64,000 nucleotides of DNA from Akkermansiaceae bacterium. GTDB lineage: Bacteria; Verrucomicrobiota; Verrucomicrobiia; Verrucomicrobiales; Akkermansiaceae. A program made the position numbers and the translations under genes. Under the pieces are notes generated by a model. It searched no databases. It was not told the origin of the DNA and saw only the letters and a list, made by a program, of their open reading frames with translations. This document shows, piece by piece, positions 35,778 to 44,185 of the stretch (positions within the stretch are counted from its first letter, which is position 1; each line of letters begins with the position of its first letter). The stretch lies in assembly GCA_024233135.1 (NCBI GenBank), contig JACKPZ010000017.1:30825-94824 (forward strand), read 5' to 3'.

Positions 35778-36632
35778 GTGGCACTTCCTGATCCGGCATC
35801 GCTGACCCTCGAACGCGACGAGGCACCGGGCCTGCGGGCTTGGTTGAAATCCCCCGCCGACTGGCTGGTGATGATCCTCGGCACGCTGTATTGGGGGGTG
35901 TTCGGCTCGCTGCTCACGGTGCTGGGACTGATGCTCCGCCCCTTCTCCGGGCAAATCGCCTGCCAGCGTCTCGGACGCTTCCTGCTCCATGTCCTGTTCC
36001 GTGTTTTCGCGCGGTTCCTGCGGATCATGAGGGTTCTGGAACTCGACGCCGGCGCGCTCTCCAAACTCTCGCGCACGGGCGGGCCGATGATCCTTGCGCC
36101 GAACCACGCGGCGCTATGGGACGCGGTGTTCATCATCTCGCGGGTGCCGGGCGTCGTCTGCGTGATGAAGAAATCGATTCTCCGCAATCCGTTCCTCGGC
36201 GGCGGCGCGCGGCTCGCCGGCTTCATCGCCAACGACGGCATGACGCGGACGATCCGCGCGGCGACCAAATCCCTGCACAGCGGATCGCGGCTGTTGTTTT
36301 TCCCGGAAGGCACCCGCACCACTCCGGACGCACGCTGGATCAACCCGCTCAAAGGCGGCTGCGCACTCATCGCGATGCGCTCGGGCGTCCCGGTTCATCC
36401 GATCTTCATCCGCAGCAGCAGCCGCTTCCTGCAGAAGGGCTGGCCGCTGTGGCGGCGCCCGGTGTTCCCGATCCACATTCGTATCGATGTCGGCGAGCCT
36501 CTCGTTCCCGAGCCGGGAGAAAGCGCCCACTCGTTCACTCTTCGGTTGCAGGCCACTTTCGAGCAGGAGCTCTCGCGCCCGCACGAATTACGGCGGCAGA
36601 TCACCCACGGGGGTGGCAGCTCAACGACGTGA
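35778..36632 (+). CDS. Lysophospholipid acyltransferase family protein (PlsC-like)
   Basis: A 284-residue membrane acyltransferase from GTG 35778. The N-terminus contains a membrane segment (WLVMILGTLYWGVFGSLLTVLGLML). The catalytic HX4D motif is APNHAALWDAVFI, followed by FFPEGTRTTPDARW, the acyl-acceptor site. Such enzymes transfer acyl chains to lysophosphatidate or to other alcohols. The glycosyltransferase and methyltransferase genes follow in the same direction, the latter two overlapping by four bases, which suggests a shared lipid or envelope pathway. Confidence 0.87.
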   Translation: MALPDPASLTLERDEAPGLRAWLKSPADWLVMILGTLYWGVFGSLLTVLGLMLRPFSGQIACQRLGRFLLHVLFRVFARFLRIMRVLELDAGALSKLSRTGGPMILAPNHAALWDAVFIISRVPGVVCVMKKSILRNPFLGGGARLAGFIANDGMTRTIRAATKSLHSGSRLLFFPEGTRTTPDARWINPLKGGCALIAMRSGVPVHPIFIRSSSRFLQKGWPLWRRPVFPIHIRIDVGEPLVPEPGESAHSFTLRLQATFEQELSRPHELRRQITHGGGSSTT

Positions 36633-36650
36633 CGCTTGCCCGCGGAGGCA

Positions 36651-37457
36651 ATGGCGTCTATCCGCATTCCGCAGATGGCCGACCACCGCCCGCTCATCCT
36701 GATCCCCAGTTTCAACACGGGGCCGATCCTGCGCGCGACGGTGGAGAGCGCCATCGGCCATGGAGCGCGGGTTTGGGTTGTCATCGACGGCTCGACCGAC
36801 GGGTCGGAGAAGCTTCTTGACGATCTGGTCACCGCGGAAAACCCGGAGGTCCATCGCATCATCCTGCCCGTGAACCGCGGCAAAGGCGGCGCAGTGAGGC
36901 ACGCGCTGGGCTTGGCGATCGAGGACGGATTCACCCATATACTGACGATGGATGCCGACGGCCAGCACCCGGCGGACCGGATCGCCGCCTATCTGGAGCT
37001 GTCCCGCAGGCATCCCGAGGCCGCGGTCTTCGGCCGCCCTGTCTTCGATGCATCCGCGCCGGCGCTGCGCGTCAACGGCCGCAAGGTCTCGAACTTCTGG
37101 GCCAACCTCGAAACCCTCGGCTGGGGGATCGACGACTCGCTCTTCGGCATGCGCCTTTATCCGGCGCGTGCGCTGTGCGAGGTCATGGACTCGACACGTT
37201 TCGCGCGGCGCTTCGACTTCGATCCGGAGGTCGCCGTCCGCCTTTGCTGGCGCGGCGTGCCGATCATCAACCTGCCCACGCCGGTGCGCTACCTCACGCC
37301 CGAAGAAGGTGGTGTTTCCCAGTTCCGCTACCTGCGGGACAACACGCTGCTCACATGGATGCACCTGCGCCTGTTGCTCGGGTTCCTCGTGCGTGCGCCG
37401 TGGCTGCTCGCACGCGGGGGAAACCCGCTGGAATCCCAGAATCCCCCGCACGAATGA
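36651..37457 (+). CDS. Family 2 glycosyltransferase
   Basis: A GT-A-fold protein of about 268 residues. It has LILIPSFNTGPILRATVESA at the nucleotide-sugar end, DGSTDGSEKLLDDL, and the metal-binding LTMDADGQHPADR, the pattern of dolichyl/polyprenyl-phosphate sugar transferases; no membrane tail is obvious. The start is uncertain: ATG 36651 has a GGAGG only two bases upstream, and ATG 36675 is equally possible. Its stop overlaps the methyltransferase start by four bases. Donor and acceptor are unknown. Confidence 0.83.
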   Translation: MASIRIPQMADHRPLILIPSFNTGPILRATVESAIGHGARVWVVIDGSTDGSEKLLDDLVTAENPEVHRIILPVNRGKGGAVRHALGLAIEDGFTHILTMDADGQHPADRIAAYLELSRRHPEAAVFGRPVFDASAPALRVNGRKVSNFWANLETLGWGIDDSLFGMRLYPARALCEVMDSTRFARRFDFDPEVAVRLCWRGVPIINLPTPVRYLTPEEGGVSQFRYLRDNTLLTWMHLRLLLGFLVRAPWLLARGGNPLESQNPPHE

Positions 37458-38101
37458 AGCACGGCGAAATCCAGATCCCGTCCCTCTATCGAAAGCGCTC
37501 CGACCGCTGTTACGTGGCGTGCAAGCTCCGCAGCGACCCGCTCTATCAGGCGATCACCCCGCTCCTGCGCGACTCGCCGCATCCGCTGCTCGACGTCGGC
37601 TGCGGTCTCGGCCTGCTCTCCTTCCACCTCCGCAACGAGGGCATCCGGGTGCCGATCCACGCGGTGGATTACGACCCGCGCAAGATCGACGAGGCACGGA
37701 TGGCCTCGCTCCGGGCGCGCGTCACCGGCTTGCGCTTCTCCACCAACGACGCCCGCGAAGGACTGCCGGAGCACCACGGCAACGTGACCATCCTCGACAT
37801 CCTCCAGTTTTTCACACCGGAAGAACAACAGCGGCTTCTGCGCGATGCGGCCGCGCGTGTCGCTCCCGGCGGACTGCTCATCGTGCGCTCCGGACTGCGC
37901 GACCGCTCGGCCCGATTCGCCGTCACCATCGCCGGCGACCTGCTCGCCCGTGCGACCTGGTGGATGAAGGCCGCGCCCGTGCACTATCCCTGCGCCGCGG
38001 ACTTCCGGCGCATCCTTTCGCCCTCCGGCGAGGTATCGATCGATCCCCTCTGGGGTGCCACCCCGTTCAACAACCACCTCATCGTCCTCCGGAAACCCTG
38101 A
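37454..38101 (+). CDS. Class I SAM-dependent methyltransferase
   Basis: A 215-residue protein with the Rossmann methyltransferase core: motif I LLDVGCGLGLLSFHL, the post-I acidic strand HAVDYDPRKIDEAR, and motif IV-like VTILDILQFF. The C-terminal part is short. The substrate is not apparent; adjacency to an acyltransferase and a GT2 enzyme hints at a lipid or sugar acceptor. ATGA overlap with the glycosyltransferase stop. Confidence 0.85.
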   Translation: MKHGEIQIPSLYRKRSDRCYVACKLRSDPLYQAITPLLRDSPHPLLDVGCGLGLLSFHLRNEGIRVPIHAVDYDPRKIDEARMASLRARVTGLRFSTNDAREGLPEHHGNVTILDILQFFTPEEQQRLLRDAAARVAPGGLLIVRSGLRDRSARFAVTIAGDLLARATWWMKAAPVHYPCAADFRRILSPSGEVSIDPLWGATPFNNHLIVLRKP

Positions 38102-38145
38102 GCCCACCCGGCTCCCGGCGCAGGAATCGTTGAAACATAAGCACC

Positions 38146-38174
38146 TTGACCCCGGCGGCGGGAGTCCCTACCTA
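38146..38174 (+). promoter_or_regulatory. Promoter of the DEAD-box helicase gene
   Basis: -35 TTGACC (38146-38151), 17-base spacer, -10 TACCTA (38169-38174), then 9 bases to the ATG at 38184, so the leader is expected to be only a few bases. Confidence 0.55.
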
Positions 38175-38183
38175 GGCCGCCGC

Positions 38184-39377
38184 ATGGGATTTGACACACT
38201 TGGGCTGTCCGCGGCCGTTCTGGAAGCCATCGAGGAATCGGGCTACACCAACCCTACGCCCATCCAGGCGCAGGCCATTCCGATCATTCTCGAGGGACGC
38301 GACGTCATCGGTGCGTCGCAGACGGGCACCGGCAAGACCGCCGCGTTCGCCCTGCCCACCCTCTCGAAAATCGAAAAGCTGGGCAAACCGCAGATCCTCG
38401 TGCTCGAACCGACCCGAGAACTCGCCCATCAGGTCGCCGAGTCGTTCCAACACTACGGCAAACACACCGGGCTCAAGGTCGCGCTGCTCTACGGCGGAGT
38501 CGGACTCGGCAAGCAGACCGAGGAACTCGAAGCCGGCGCGGACATCGTCGTCGCCACGCCCGGACGCCTGGTCGATCATTTCTATCGGGCGACCATGCGT
38601 TTCGGCGAGATCAAGACGCTCATCCTTGATGAGGTCGACCGCATGCTCGACATGGGTTTCCTCCCGCAGGTCCGCAAGATCGTGAACCTCTGCCCGTGGG
38701 ACGAACGCCAGACGCTGTTCTTCTCCGCCACCATGCCGCCGGCGATCCAGACCTTCGCCCAGTGGTGCCTCAAGGATCCCGTCGAGGTGGAAATCGCCCG
38801 CCGCGCCGTGGCCTCGACGGTCACCCACGCCTTCTATCCGGTGGCCATGGACCAGCGCGACGACCTGCTGCTCGCCCTGCTCAAGGAGACGGACTACCAC
38901 TCGGTGATGATCTTCACCCGCACCCGCAAGGAGGCGGACCAGGTCACCGCGCTCATCAAGACGACCGGCCAGAGCAAGGTCGCCGCGATGCACTCGGACA
39001 TCAACCAGGCAGACCGCATGAAAGCGCTCTCCGGGTTCAAGAAAGGCGAATACGAGATCCTCGTCGCCACCGACGTCGCCGCCCGCGGAATCGACATCTC
39101 GGGGGTTTCCCACGTCATCAACTACCGGGTGCCGGAAAACGCCGAGGACTACGTGCACCGCATCGGCCGCACCGGCCGCGCCGAAGCGGAAGGCGACGCG
39201 TTCACCATCCTCACGGCCGACGAACTCGACTTCGCGAAGTCCGTCGAGGTCTTCATCGACCAGACGATCAAGCGCCGGAAACTCGACAACTTCGAGTACA
39301 TCTACACCGCCTTGCTCGACGATTCGCCGCCGAAACCGGTGCGCCGCAAGAAGACCGGCGGCAAAAAGCGGCGTTGA
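38184..39377 (+). CDS. DEAD-box family RNA helicase, RhlE-like
   Basis: A 397-residue ATP-dependent RNA helicase. Motifs in order: Q motif NPTPIQAQAIP, I ASQTGTGKT, Ia PTRELAHQ, Ib TPGRLVD, II LDEVDRMLDMGF, III FFSATMP, V ATDVAARGIDI and VI HRIGRTGRAEAEG. Motif II reads DEVD rather than DEAD, a tolerated variant. A basic tail (RRKKTGGKKRR) may bind RNA. RhlE-type proteins act in ribosome assembly and RNA decay. The start ATG 38184 fits the promoter at 38146-38174. Confidence 0.93.
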   Translation: MGFDTLGLSAAVLEAIEESGYTNPTPIQAQAIPIILEGRDVIGASQTGTGKTAAFALPTLSKIEKLGKPQILVLEPTRELAHQVAESFQHYGKHTGLKVALLYGGVGLGKQTEELEAGADIVVATPGRLVDHFYRATMRFGEIKTLILDEVDRMLDMGFLPQVRKIVNLCPWDERQTLFFSATMPPAIQTFAQWCLKDPVEVEIARRAVASTVTHAFYPVAMDQRDDLLLALLKETDYHSVMIFTRTRKEADQVTALIKTTGQSKVAAMHSDINQADRMKALSGFKKGEYEILVATDVAARGIDISGVSHVINYRVPENAEDYVHRIGRTGRAEAEGDAFTILTADELDFAKSVEVFIDQTIKRRKLDNFEYIYTALLDDSPPKPVRRKKTGGKKRR

Positions 39378-39405
39378 CCGGCCGCTTGTGCTACACCATT
39401 GTAGC
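39374..39405 (+). promoter_or_regulatory. Promoter with operator for the Phd-PIN operon
   Basis: -35 TTGACC (39374-39379), 17-base spacer, -10 CATTGT (39397-39402), then 6 bases to the ATG at 39409. The perfect inverted repeat GCTACA-CCAT-TGTAGC (39390-39405) overlaps the -10 and is the likely site of autorepression by the antitoxin. The -35 overlaps the last codons of the helicase gene. Confidence 0.6.
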
Positions 39406-39408
39406 CAC

Positions 39409-39660
39409 ATGAGAACCGCAACGGTGCGCGACTTGCGAAACCACTACAGCAGCCTGCTCGGATGGGTCAAAGCGGGTGAGGAAATCGTCATCACCCAGAG
39501 AGGCGTCCCCGTGGCCCGGCTCGTTCCGGAGACGCCGGAGGCACCTGCGGAAGTCAATTGGGCGGATGCACCGGAAGTCACCCGGGACCGCAGCGGGGAG
39601 AGGGTCCTCACCGCCGAAGAGTCTCGCGATCTCATCCACGAAGCGGGCGGCAGATGGTGA
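39409..39660 (+). CDS. Phd/YefM-family antitoxin
   Basis: An 83-residue antitoxin. MRTATVRDLRNHYSSLLGWVKAGEEIVITQRGVPVARL is the Phd N-terminal DNA-binding domain; the C-terminal part (RVLTAEESRDLIHEAGGRW) should wrap the toxin. It overlaps the PIN toxin gene by seven bases. It should bind the inverted repeat at 39390-39405. Confidence 0.9.
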   Translation: MRTATVRDLRNHYSSLLGWVKAGEEIVITQRGVPVARLVPETPEAPAEVNWADAPEVTRDRSGERVLTAEESRDLIHEAGGRW

Positions 39661-40088
39661 TCGGCGCGGATACCAGCTTTCTTTTTTCGCTGTATTCCAG
39701 CGACAGCCACACACCCAGGGCGCTGGCATGGTGCCGTGCGAACACCTCGCCCATCCACATCAGCGTGCTCAACCGCTTCGAACTGCTGAACGCGCTCCGC
39801 TTCGCGGAATGCAGGAAAACCCTGCCGCCCGGACAATCCTCGTCGTTGGAAGCATTGTTCGAGAACGCCATCCTACAAGAGCGCCTGATCGAAACCCCGG
39901 CCAATCTCGCCGACATCCTCGCGGAAGCATCCCGACTCTCGGCGGCGCACACAGTCACCGGCGGCCACCGTGGATTCGATATCCTCCACGTCGCGGCCGT
40001 CCGGATCATGGGCGCCACGCGTTTTCTAACCTTCGACGCCAACCAGAAGCGCCTCGCTCAAAACGAAGGCCTGACTGTCCCGGTCTGA
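39654..40088 (+). CDS. PIN-domain toxin (VapC-like)
   Basis: A 144-residue PIN-domain ribonuclease. It shows the acidic residues of the active site: D6 in IGADTSFLF, E in FELLNALRFAE, D in RGFDILHVAAV and D in FLTFDANQKRL. VapC-type toxins cut tRNA or rRNA. It follows the Phd antitoxin with a seven-base overlap, and ends five bases before ruvC. It is short of any unusual feature. Confidence 0.88.
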   Translation: MVIGADTSFLFSLYSSDSHTPRALAWCRANTSPIHISVLNRFELLNALRFAECRKTLPPGQSSSLEALFENAILQERLIETPANLADILAEASRLSAAHTVTGGHRGFDILHVAAVRIMGATRFLTFDANQKRLAQNEGLTVPV

Positions 40089-40092
40089 AACC

Positions 40093-40596
40093 ATGCGCGT
40101 CCTCTCCATCGACCCGGCCGTGCGAAACACCGGCTACGCCGTCATCGAGGGCGAGGCGCGGAAGCCCGCGGTGCTCGCCTACGATGTCATCGCGATTCCG
40201 AAACGCCTGCCGCAGTCCGGCGCCCTCGCGGCCGTGCGCACCCACCTCGCCAACCTGATCCAGAAATTCGAGCCCGACGAAGTCGCCGTCGAAGGCATCA
40301 TCTACGTGCAGTCCCACCAGACGGCCATCACGATGGGTGCCGCGCGGGCCGCGGTCCTGATCGCCGCCGCCGACGCCGGCCTGCCGGTCTACGAATACCC
40401 GCCGAAGAAGGTGAAAAGCGCCGTCGTCGGCAACGGGGCGGCGGACAAATCCCAGGTCGCCTTCATGGTGCGCGCTCTGTTAGGACTTTCCGAAACCCCG
40501 CCTCCGGACGCGGCGGACGCGCTGGCGATCGGCATCGCCCACCTGCAGGCGTCCGATCCCCTCAAGGCGAAACTCCTCGAACGCCGCCTCGTCTGA
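40093..40596 (+). CDS. ruvC: Holliday junction resolvase RuvC
   Basis: Dimeric endonuclease that cuts Holliday junctions. The 167-residue product has the four acidic metal ligands: D7 (LSIDPAVRN), E67 (VAVEGIIY), D139 and D142 (PDAADALAIGIAH), which match E. coli D7/E66/D138/D141. It precedes lipB by two bases. ruvA and ruvB are not in the window. Confidence 0.94.
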   Translation: MRVLSIDPAVRNTGYAVIEGEARKPAVLAYDVIAIPKRLPQSGALAAVRTHLANLIQKFEPDEVAVEGIIYVQSHQTAITMGAARAAVLIAAADAGLPVYEYPPKKVKSAVVGNGAADKSQVAFMVRALLGLSETPPPDAADALAIGIAHLQASDPLKAKLLERRLV

Positions 40597-40598
40597 CC

Positions 40599-41219
40599 AT
40601 GTTGGAAATCCATCATCTCCCGGGTTTCGTCTCCTACGAGGAAGGCTTGCGCATCCAGGACCAACAGGTCGGAGCGATCCTCGGCGGCTCGAAACCCGAC
40701 ACCATCTTTCTGTTAGAACACGAACCCGTCTACACCATCGGCCGCCTCAGGGACCGCAGCTCCCTGCGCGAAGTGGCGATGCTCCCCCACCCCGTGTTCG
40801 AGACCAACCGCGGCGGCCAGGCGACCTATCACGGCCCCGGCCAGCTTGTCGGTTATCCGATCATCGACCTCAACCCTCGCGGCCGCGACCTCCACCGCCT
40901 GCTGCGGGAAATCGAGGACGCGCTCATCCGCTCGTGCGGAGTCTTCGGCATCGACGCCGGGCGCAGGGACGGCCTCACCGGCGTGTGGGTGGAGAACCGC
41001 AAGCTCGCGTCCATCGGCGTGGGCGTGCGCAAGTGGATCTCGATGCATGGTTTCGCCCTCAACGTCACCCGCGAGAGCCTCCCTCCGTTTCTCGCCATCA
41101 CGCCGTGCGGCATCGATGGCGTGGTGATGAGCTGTCTGGAAAGCGAAGCGCGCAGGGCGATTTCGATCGACGAGGCTGCCATGGTGATCGCCGGCGAGCT
41201 GCGGCGGACCTTTGGTTAG
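40599..41219 (+). CDS. lipB: Octanoyltransferase LipB
   Basis: Transfers octanoyl groups from acyl carrier protein to the lipoyl domains of 2-oxoacid dehydrogenases, the first step in lipoate synthesis. The 206-residue length is usual. The signature GGQATYHGPGQLVGYPI, the catalytic Lys in NRKLASIGVGVRKW and Cys in TPCGIDG are present. It starts two bases after ruvC. No lipA is in the window. Confidence 0.95.
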   Translation: MLEIHHLPGFVSYEEGLRIQDQQVGAILGGSKPDTIFLLEHEPVYTIGRLRDRSSLREVAMLPHPVFETNRGGQATYHGPGQLVGYPIIDLNPRGRDLHRLLREIEDALIRSCGVFGIDAGRRDGLTGVWVENRKLASIGVGVRKWISMHGFALNVTRESLPPFLAITPCGIDGVVMSCLESEARRAISIDEAAMVIAGELRRTFG

Positions 41220-41273
41220 AAATACGGAAAACCCGCCCGTTGACTCCGCGTCGAATCCGCCGATGGTGGTGCC

Positions 41274-42170
41274 ATGATTTCCCGGGAGCCCGATTGGCAA
41301 GACCCGCCTCCGCACGAAACACCGGGCGAAGATGCGGCCGTCACCGTCGGCGTGTACCCGGCGATCCAGCAGGCGCACGAGCACGCCGTGGTGGTGCTGG
41401 CAATGGGGCTTGCGTGCTCGGTCGATGAGGATGCCGGGTCCGGACGGTTTCTGCTGCGGGTGGATGCCGACGACGCGCGGCGGGTGATGCCCGAACTGGA
41501 AGCCTACGACCGGGAGGCCGCCGAAGCGGCGCAGGGCCCGCGCAGCATCCCGATCCGCCAGTTGTTTCGCCATGCCGCAGGCTGGCCGCACTATCTCGTC
41601 TGGGCGGCGGCGACGGTGCTCGTGTTTCTCCTCCAGCAGCGCGATCCATCGTTCACCGGCCGCTTTTCTTCCTCCAGCGTTCCGTTTCTCGAGCAGGGCG
41701 AGTGGTGGCGTCCCTTCACCGCTCTCTTCCTGCATTCCGACATCACCCACCTTGTCGGCAACTTGTTCGGCGCGATGTTCTTCGTGACCTTCCTGTCGCG
41801 CGTGGTCGGCGCGCCATGGGCGTGGTTGCTCACCCTCGCCTGCGGAACGGCCGCAAACGCGCTGTCCCTCCTGCTTCATGCGAGCGATCCGTTTTCATCG
41901 ATCGGCGCGTCCACCGCGGTCTTCGCGGCGCTCGGCCTGCTGTCGGGACTCGGCTTCGCCGCGACGTTCCATCTGCATTTCGCCGTCAACCGCGCGCGCG
42001 CCGCCGCACCGGTGCTCGCGGGCGTCGTGCTGCTCGGCTGGATGGGTGGTGGATCGCCGGGCGATAACACCGACGTGCTCGGCCACGTCCTCGGTTTCGT
42101 CTGCGGGCTCGTCACCGGTTTCGCCGCGGGCGTGTGTTCGGACACCGCGAAACTCGAAGCGGTGGATTGA
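41274..42170 (+). CDS. Rhomboid-family intramembrane serine protease
   Basis: A 298-residue membrane protease. A soluble N-terminus of ~100 residues precedes at least six membrane helices. The family marks are WWRPFTALFLHSDITHLVGN, the nucleophile in IGASTAVFAALG (S213, in place of the usual GASG context) and the catalytic His in LGHVLGFVCG (H271). A good -35 TTGACT (41240-41245) with a weak -10 lies just upstream. The substrate is unknown. Confidence 0.88.
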   Translation: MISREPDWQDPPPHETPGEDAAVTVGVYPAIQQAHEHAVVVLAMGLACSVDEDAGSGRFLLRVDADDARRVMPELEAYDREAAEAAQGPRSIPIRQLFRHAAGWPHYLVWAAATVLVFLLQQRDPSFTGRFSSSSVPFLEQGEWWRPFTALFLHSDITHLVGNLFGAMFFVTFLSRVVGAPWAWLLTLACGTAANALSLLLHASDPFSSIGASTAVFAALGLLSGLGFAATFHLHFAVNRARAAAPVLAGVVLLGWMGGGSPGDNTDVLGHVLGFVCGLVTGFAAGVCSDTAKLEAVD

Positions 42171-42253
42171 AACGCGATTGCGTGACAAAGCCCGGGCTTG
42201 CCAGCAAGTCGGACGTCCGGCTACGTTCCCGTTTCACCCTTCACCCGCCACCC

Positions 42254-42502
42254 ATGTCAGCACCGCTTGCCGTCCACGGACACGAAATCATCGACCTCGT
42301 CGCCGCTCATCCGGAAGGCATCCGACTCGGCGTGCTGATGGACAGCGTTTCCGAACGCTACGGCCGCATGGCCACCTTCCACACCTGCTCGGCCCACGGC
42401 ATGACGCTCGATGAACTGCTGCGTTTCCTCGAAGATCGCGACAAGGTGAGGATCACCAGCGGCGTGGTGCACGCCGGCGGCTCGCCGGCATGCGATCACT
42501 GA
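42254..42502 (+). CDS. YecH-family metal-binding protein
   Basis: An 82-residue protein starting at ATG 42254. VHGHEIIDLVAAHPEGIRLG, then MATFHTCSAHGMTLDELLRFLE and a terminal CDH match the YecH/DUF2492 family, whose conserved His and Cys residues suggest metal binding. The role is unknown. Its stop lies eight bases before the first copy of the 36-bp direct repeat. Confidence 0.88.
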   Translation: MSAPLAVHGHEIIDLVAAHPEGIRLGVLMDSVSERYGRMATFHTCSAHGMTLDELLRFLEDRDKVRITSGVVHAGGSPACDH

Positions 42503-42511
42503 GACATATCT

Positions 42512-42547
42512 AACCACGCGGCGCTGGCACGCCGTCGATGATGCCGC
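42512..42547. repeat. 36-bp direct repeat, outer copy
   Basis: Identical to 43180-43215 over 36 bases. It duplicates the last codons of moxR (…DGVPAPRG and stop) on the far side of the parDE genes. The ancestral moxR stop may have been the TAG at 42510-42512. Confidence 0.95.
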
Positions 42548-42551
42548 CAAC

Positions 42552-42854
42552 TCAGTCCGACTCCGGCGGCTGGTGGCGTTTGAAATCCATGGCGGAGTGG
42601 AGGACGCGGACGACTTGCGGAATATTGTCGTCGGCGCGGAAGAGAATCACGTGCCGGCCTTCGGCAGCGATCCGGCAACCGGGGAAAAGGTCCTCCCGGA
42701 GGCGGAAACGATGGGGATTCGATCGGATCGTTTCAAAGCGGCACCAGAGGTTTCGGAGGTATCGCTCCTCCTGATCCGCGCCCCAGGTTTCCAGCGTATA
42801 GGCGCGGACGGAACGAAGGTCGTCGAGGGCCGCCACCGTAAGGACCAGCTTCAT
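42552..42854 (-). CDS. parE: ParE/RelE-superfamily toxin
   Basis: A 100-residue toxin of the ParE type: MKLVLTVAALDDLRSVRAYTL at the start, WGADQEERYLRNLW in the middle and GRHVILFRADDNIPQVVRVLHSAMDF near the end. ParE toxins inhibit DNA gyrase. It starts inside the parD stop (ATGA overlap at 42851-42854). It lies inside the segment bounded by the 36-bp direct repeats. Confidence 0.88.
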   Translation of the reverse strand: MKLVLTVAALDDLRSVRAYTLETWGADQEERYLRNLWCRFETIRSNPHRFRLREDLFPGCRIAAEGRHVILFRADDNIPQVVRVLHSAMDFKRHQPPESD

Positions 42855-43090
42855 TCCTGACCGCGGACGAGATCGATGAAGTGTTGCTCGGACTGGATCT
42901 CTACGGATTGCCCCGCCTCAAGCTGCGCGAAGCCGATGGCCGCTTCGCGGGCAATCCACTGGTTTTCCTGATCGCGGAGCAAGGATTGGCGGAGGGCTTC
43001 GCGGACGACTTCGCTGGCGTTGTTGTAATGACCCGTGGCTACCTTCGCCTTGACCGCGTTTTCCAGCTCGGGAGTCAGGGAAATGTGCAT
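42851..43090 (-). CDS. parD: ParD-type antitoxin
   Basis: A 79-residue antitoxin. MHISLTPELENAVKAKVATGHYNNASEVVREALRQ is the ribbon-helix-helix DNA-binding part of ParD; the acidic C-terminus ending HFIDLVRGQE should bind ParE. It is autoregulated, most likely through the inverted repeat that contains its -35. Confidence 0.92.
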   Translation of the reverse strand: MHISLTPELENAVKAKVATGHYNNASEVVREALRQSLLRDQENQWIAREAAIGFAQLEAGQSVEIQSEQHFIDLVRGQE

Positions 43091-43097
43091 GGGCGAA

Positions 43098-43126
43098 AAA
43101 CTACAAGGATTGACAATGCTTGTCAA
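43098..43126 (-). promoter_or_regulatory. Promoter and operator of parDE
   Basis: Minus strand: -35 TTGACA (43121-43126), 17-base spacer, -10 TAGTTT (43098-43103), then 7 bases to the ATG at 43090. The perfect repeat TTGACA-N5-TGTCAA (43110-43126) covers the -35, a fitting ParD operator. Confidence 0.65.
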
Positions 43127-43177
43127 ACGGGAGAGTCCGAGCGGGCGGACCGCATGACGATCGATCCGACCACTCCG

Positions 43178-44185
43178 TCAACCACGCGGCGCTGGCACGC
43201 CGTCGATGATGCCGCGGAGGACGACATCGACATCCTGGCCGGAGATCGCCACCTCCGGAGTGAGCTGCACCCGGTGGCGCAAGACCGGCAACGACGCGCG
43301 TTTGATATCATCGGGCGTGACGAAGGCGCGGTCCGCGAGCGCGGCGTAGGCCTTGCCGATGCGCACGAGGCTGATCGCCCCGCGGGTACCGGCGCCGAGG
43401 GAGATCGATCGCGCGTCGCGGGTTGCCTGGGCGATGGCGACGGCATACGCGACCACCTCGGGAACCACCTGGATGGCGGCGGTGGCGGCCTGGGCGGCGA
43501 CAATGTGCTCCGGTCCGCAGACGACCTGCACGCCTGACGCCGGCGCGGACGGGTTTTCCGCGGCGGCGCGGGTGACGATCTCGCATTCGCTTTCCCGGTC
43601 CGGATAGTTGATGAGCACCTTCATCAGGAAGCGGTCGAGCTGCGCCTCGGGAAGCGGATAGGTGCCCTCGTGTTCCACCGGGTTCTGCGTGGCGAGCGTC
43701 ATGAACGGCGGGGACAAGGACAGCGTCTCTCCGTCGATGGTGACCTGGCGTTCCTGCATGACTTCGAGCAGCGCGGCCTGGGTCTTGGCGGGAGCGCGGT
43801 TGATTTCATCCGCGAGCAGGAGATTGGTGAAAACGGGGCCGCGCCGGAGTTGGAACGTCTGGCTCTTCATGTCGAAGAGCCGGAAACCGGTGACATCGGA
43901 CGGCATCAGGTCCGGCGTGAACTGGATGCGCCCGGACGAACCGCCGAAGGTGCGGGCGAGCGTGTTGACCAGATGGGTTTTTCCGAGACCGGGCTTCCCT
44001 TCGAGCAGGATGTGGCCGCCGGCGAAGAGGGCGGCGAGGACCTGATCGATCACCTCGTCCTGGCCGAGGATCACGCGGCGGATCTGCGAGCGCATGTGGT
44101 GGACCAGCGCGCCGAGACCGCTCTGCGGCGCGGCGGGTTCGGGCGCCGTTTCGGGCGCGGATGTGTCCGGGGTGAATTCGTTCAT
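43178..44185 (-). CDS. MoxR-family AAA+ ATPase (first copy)
   Basis: A 335-residue AAA+ ATPase. It has Walker A GKPGLGKTHLV, Walker B LLLADEINRAPAKTQAALLEVMQE and the sensor region ATQNPVEHEGTYPLPEAQLDRF. MoxR ATPases act as chaperone-like remodelers with DUF58 and VWA proteins. It is the last gene of the SpoIIM-DUF4129-DUF4350-MoxR operon, overlapping DUF4350 by four bases. Its last codons form one copy of the 36-bp repeat flanking parDE. Confidence 0.94.
   Translation of the reverse strand: MNEFTPDTSAPETAPEPAAPQSGLGALVHHMRSQIRRVILGQDEVIDQVLAALFAGGHILLEGKPGLGKTHLVNTLARTFGGSSGRIQFTPDLMPSDVTGFRLFDMKSQTFQLRRGPVFTNLLLADEINRAPAKTQAALLEVMQERQVTIDGETLSLSPPFMTLATQNPVEHEGTYPLPEAQLDRFLMKVLINYPDRESECEIVTRAAAENPSAPASGVQVVCGPEHIVAAQAATAAIQVVPEVVAYAVAIAQATRDARSISLGAGTRGAISLVRIGKAYAALADRAFVTPDDIKRASLPVLRHRVQLTPEVAISGQDVDVVLRGIIDGVPAPRG
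43180..43215. repeat. 36-bp direct repeat, copy inside the moxR 3' end
   Basis: Identical to 42512-42547. It encodes the end of MoxR (DGVPAPRG and stop). The two copies are 668 bases apart, start to start, and enclose only parDE and its promoter. Confidence 0.95.
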
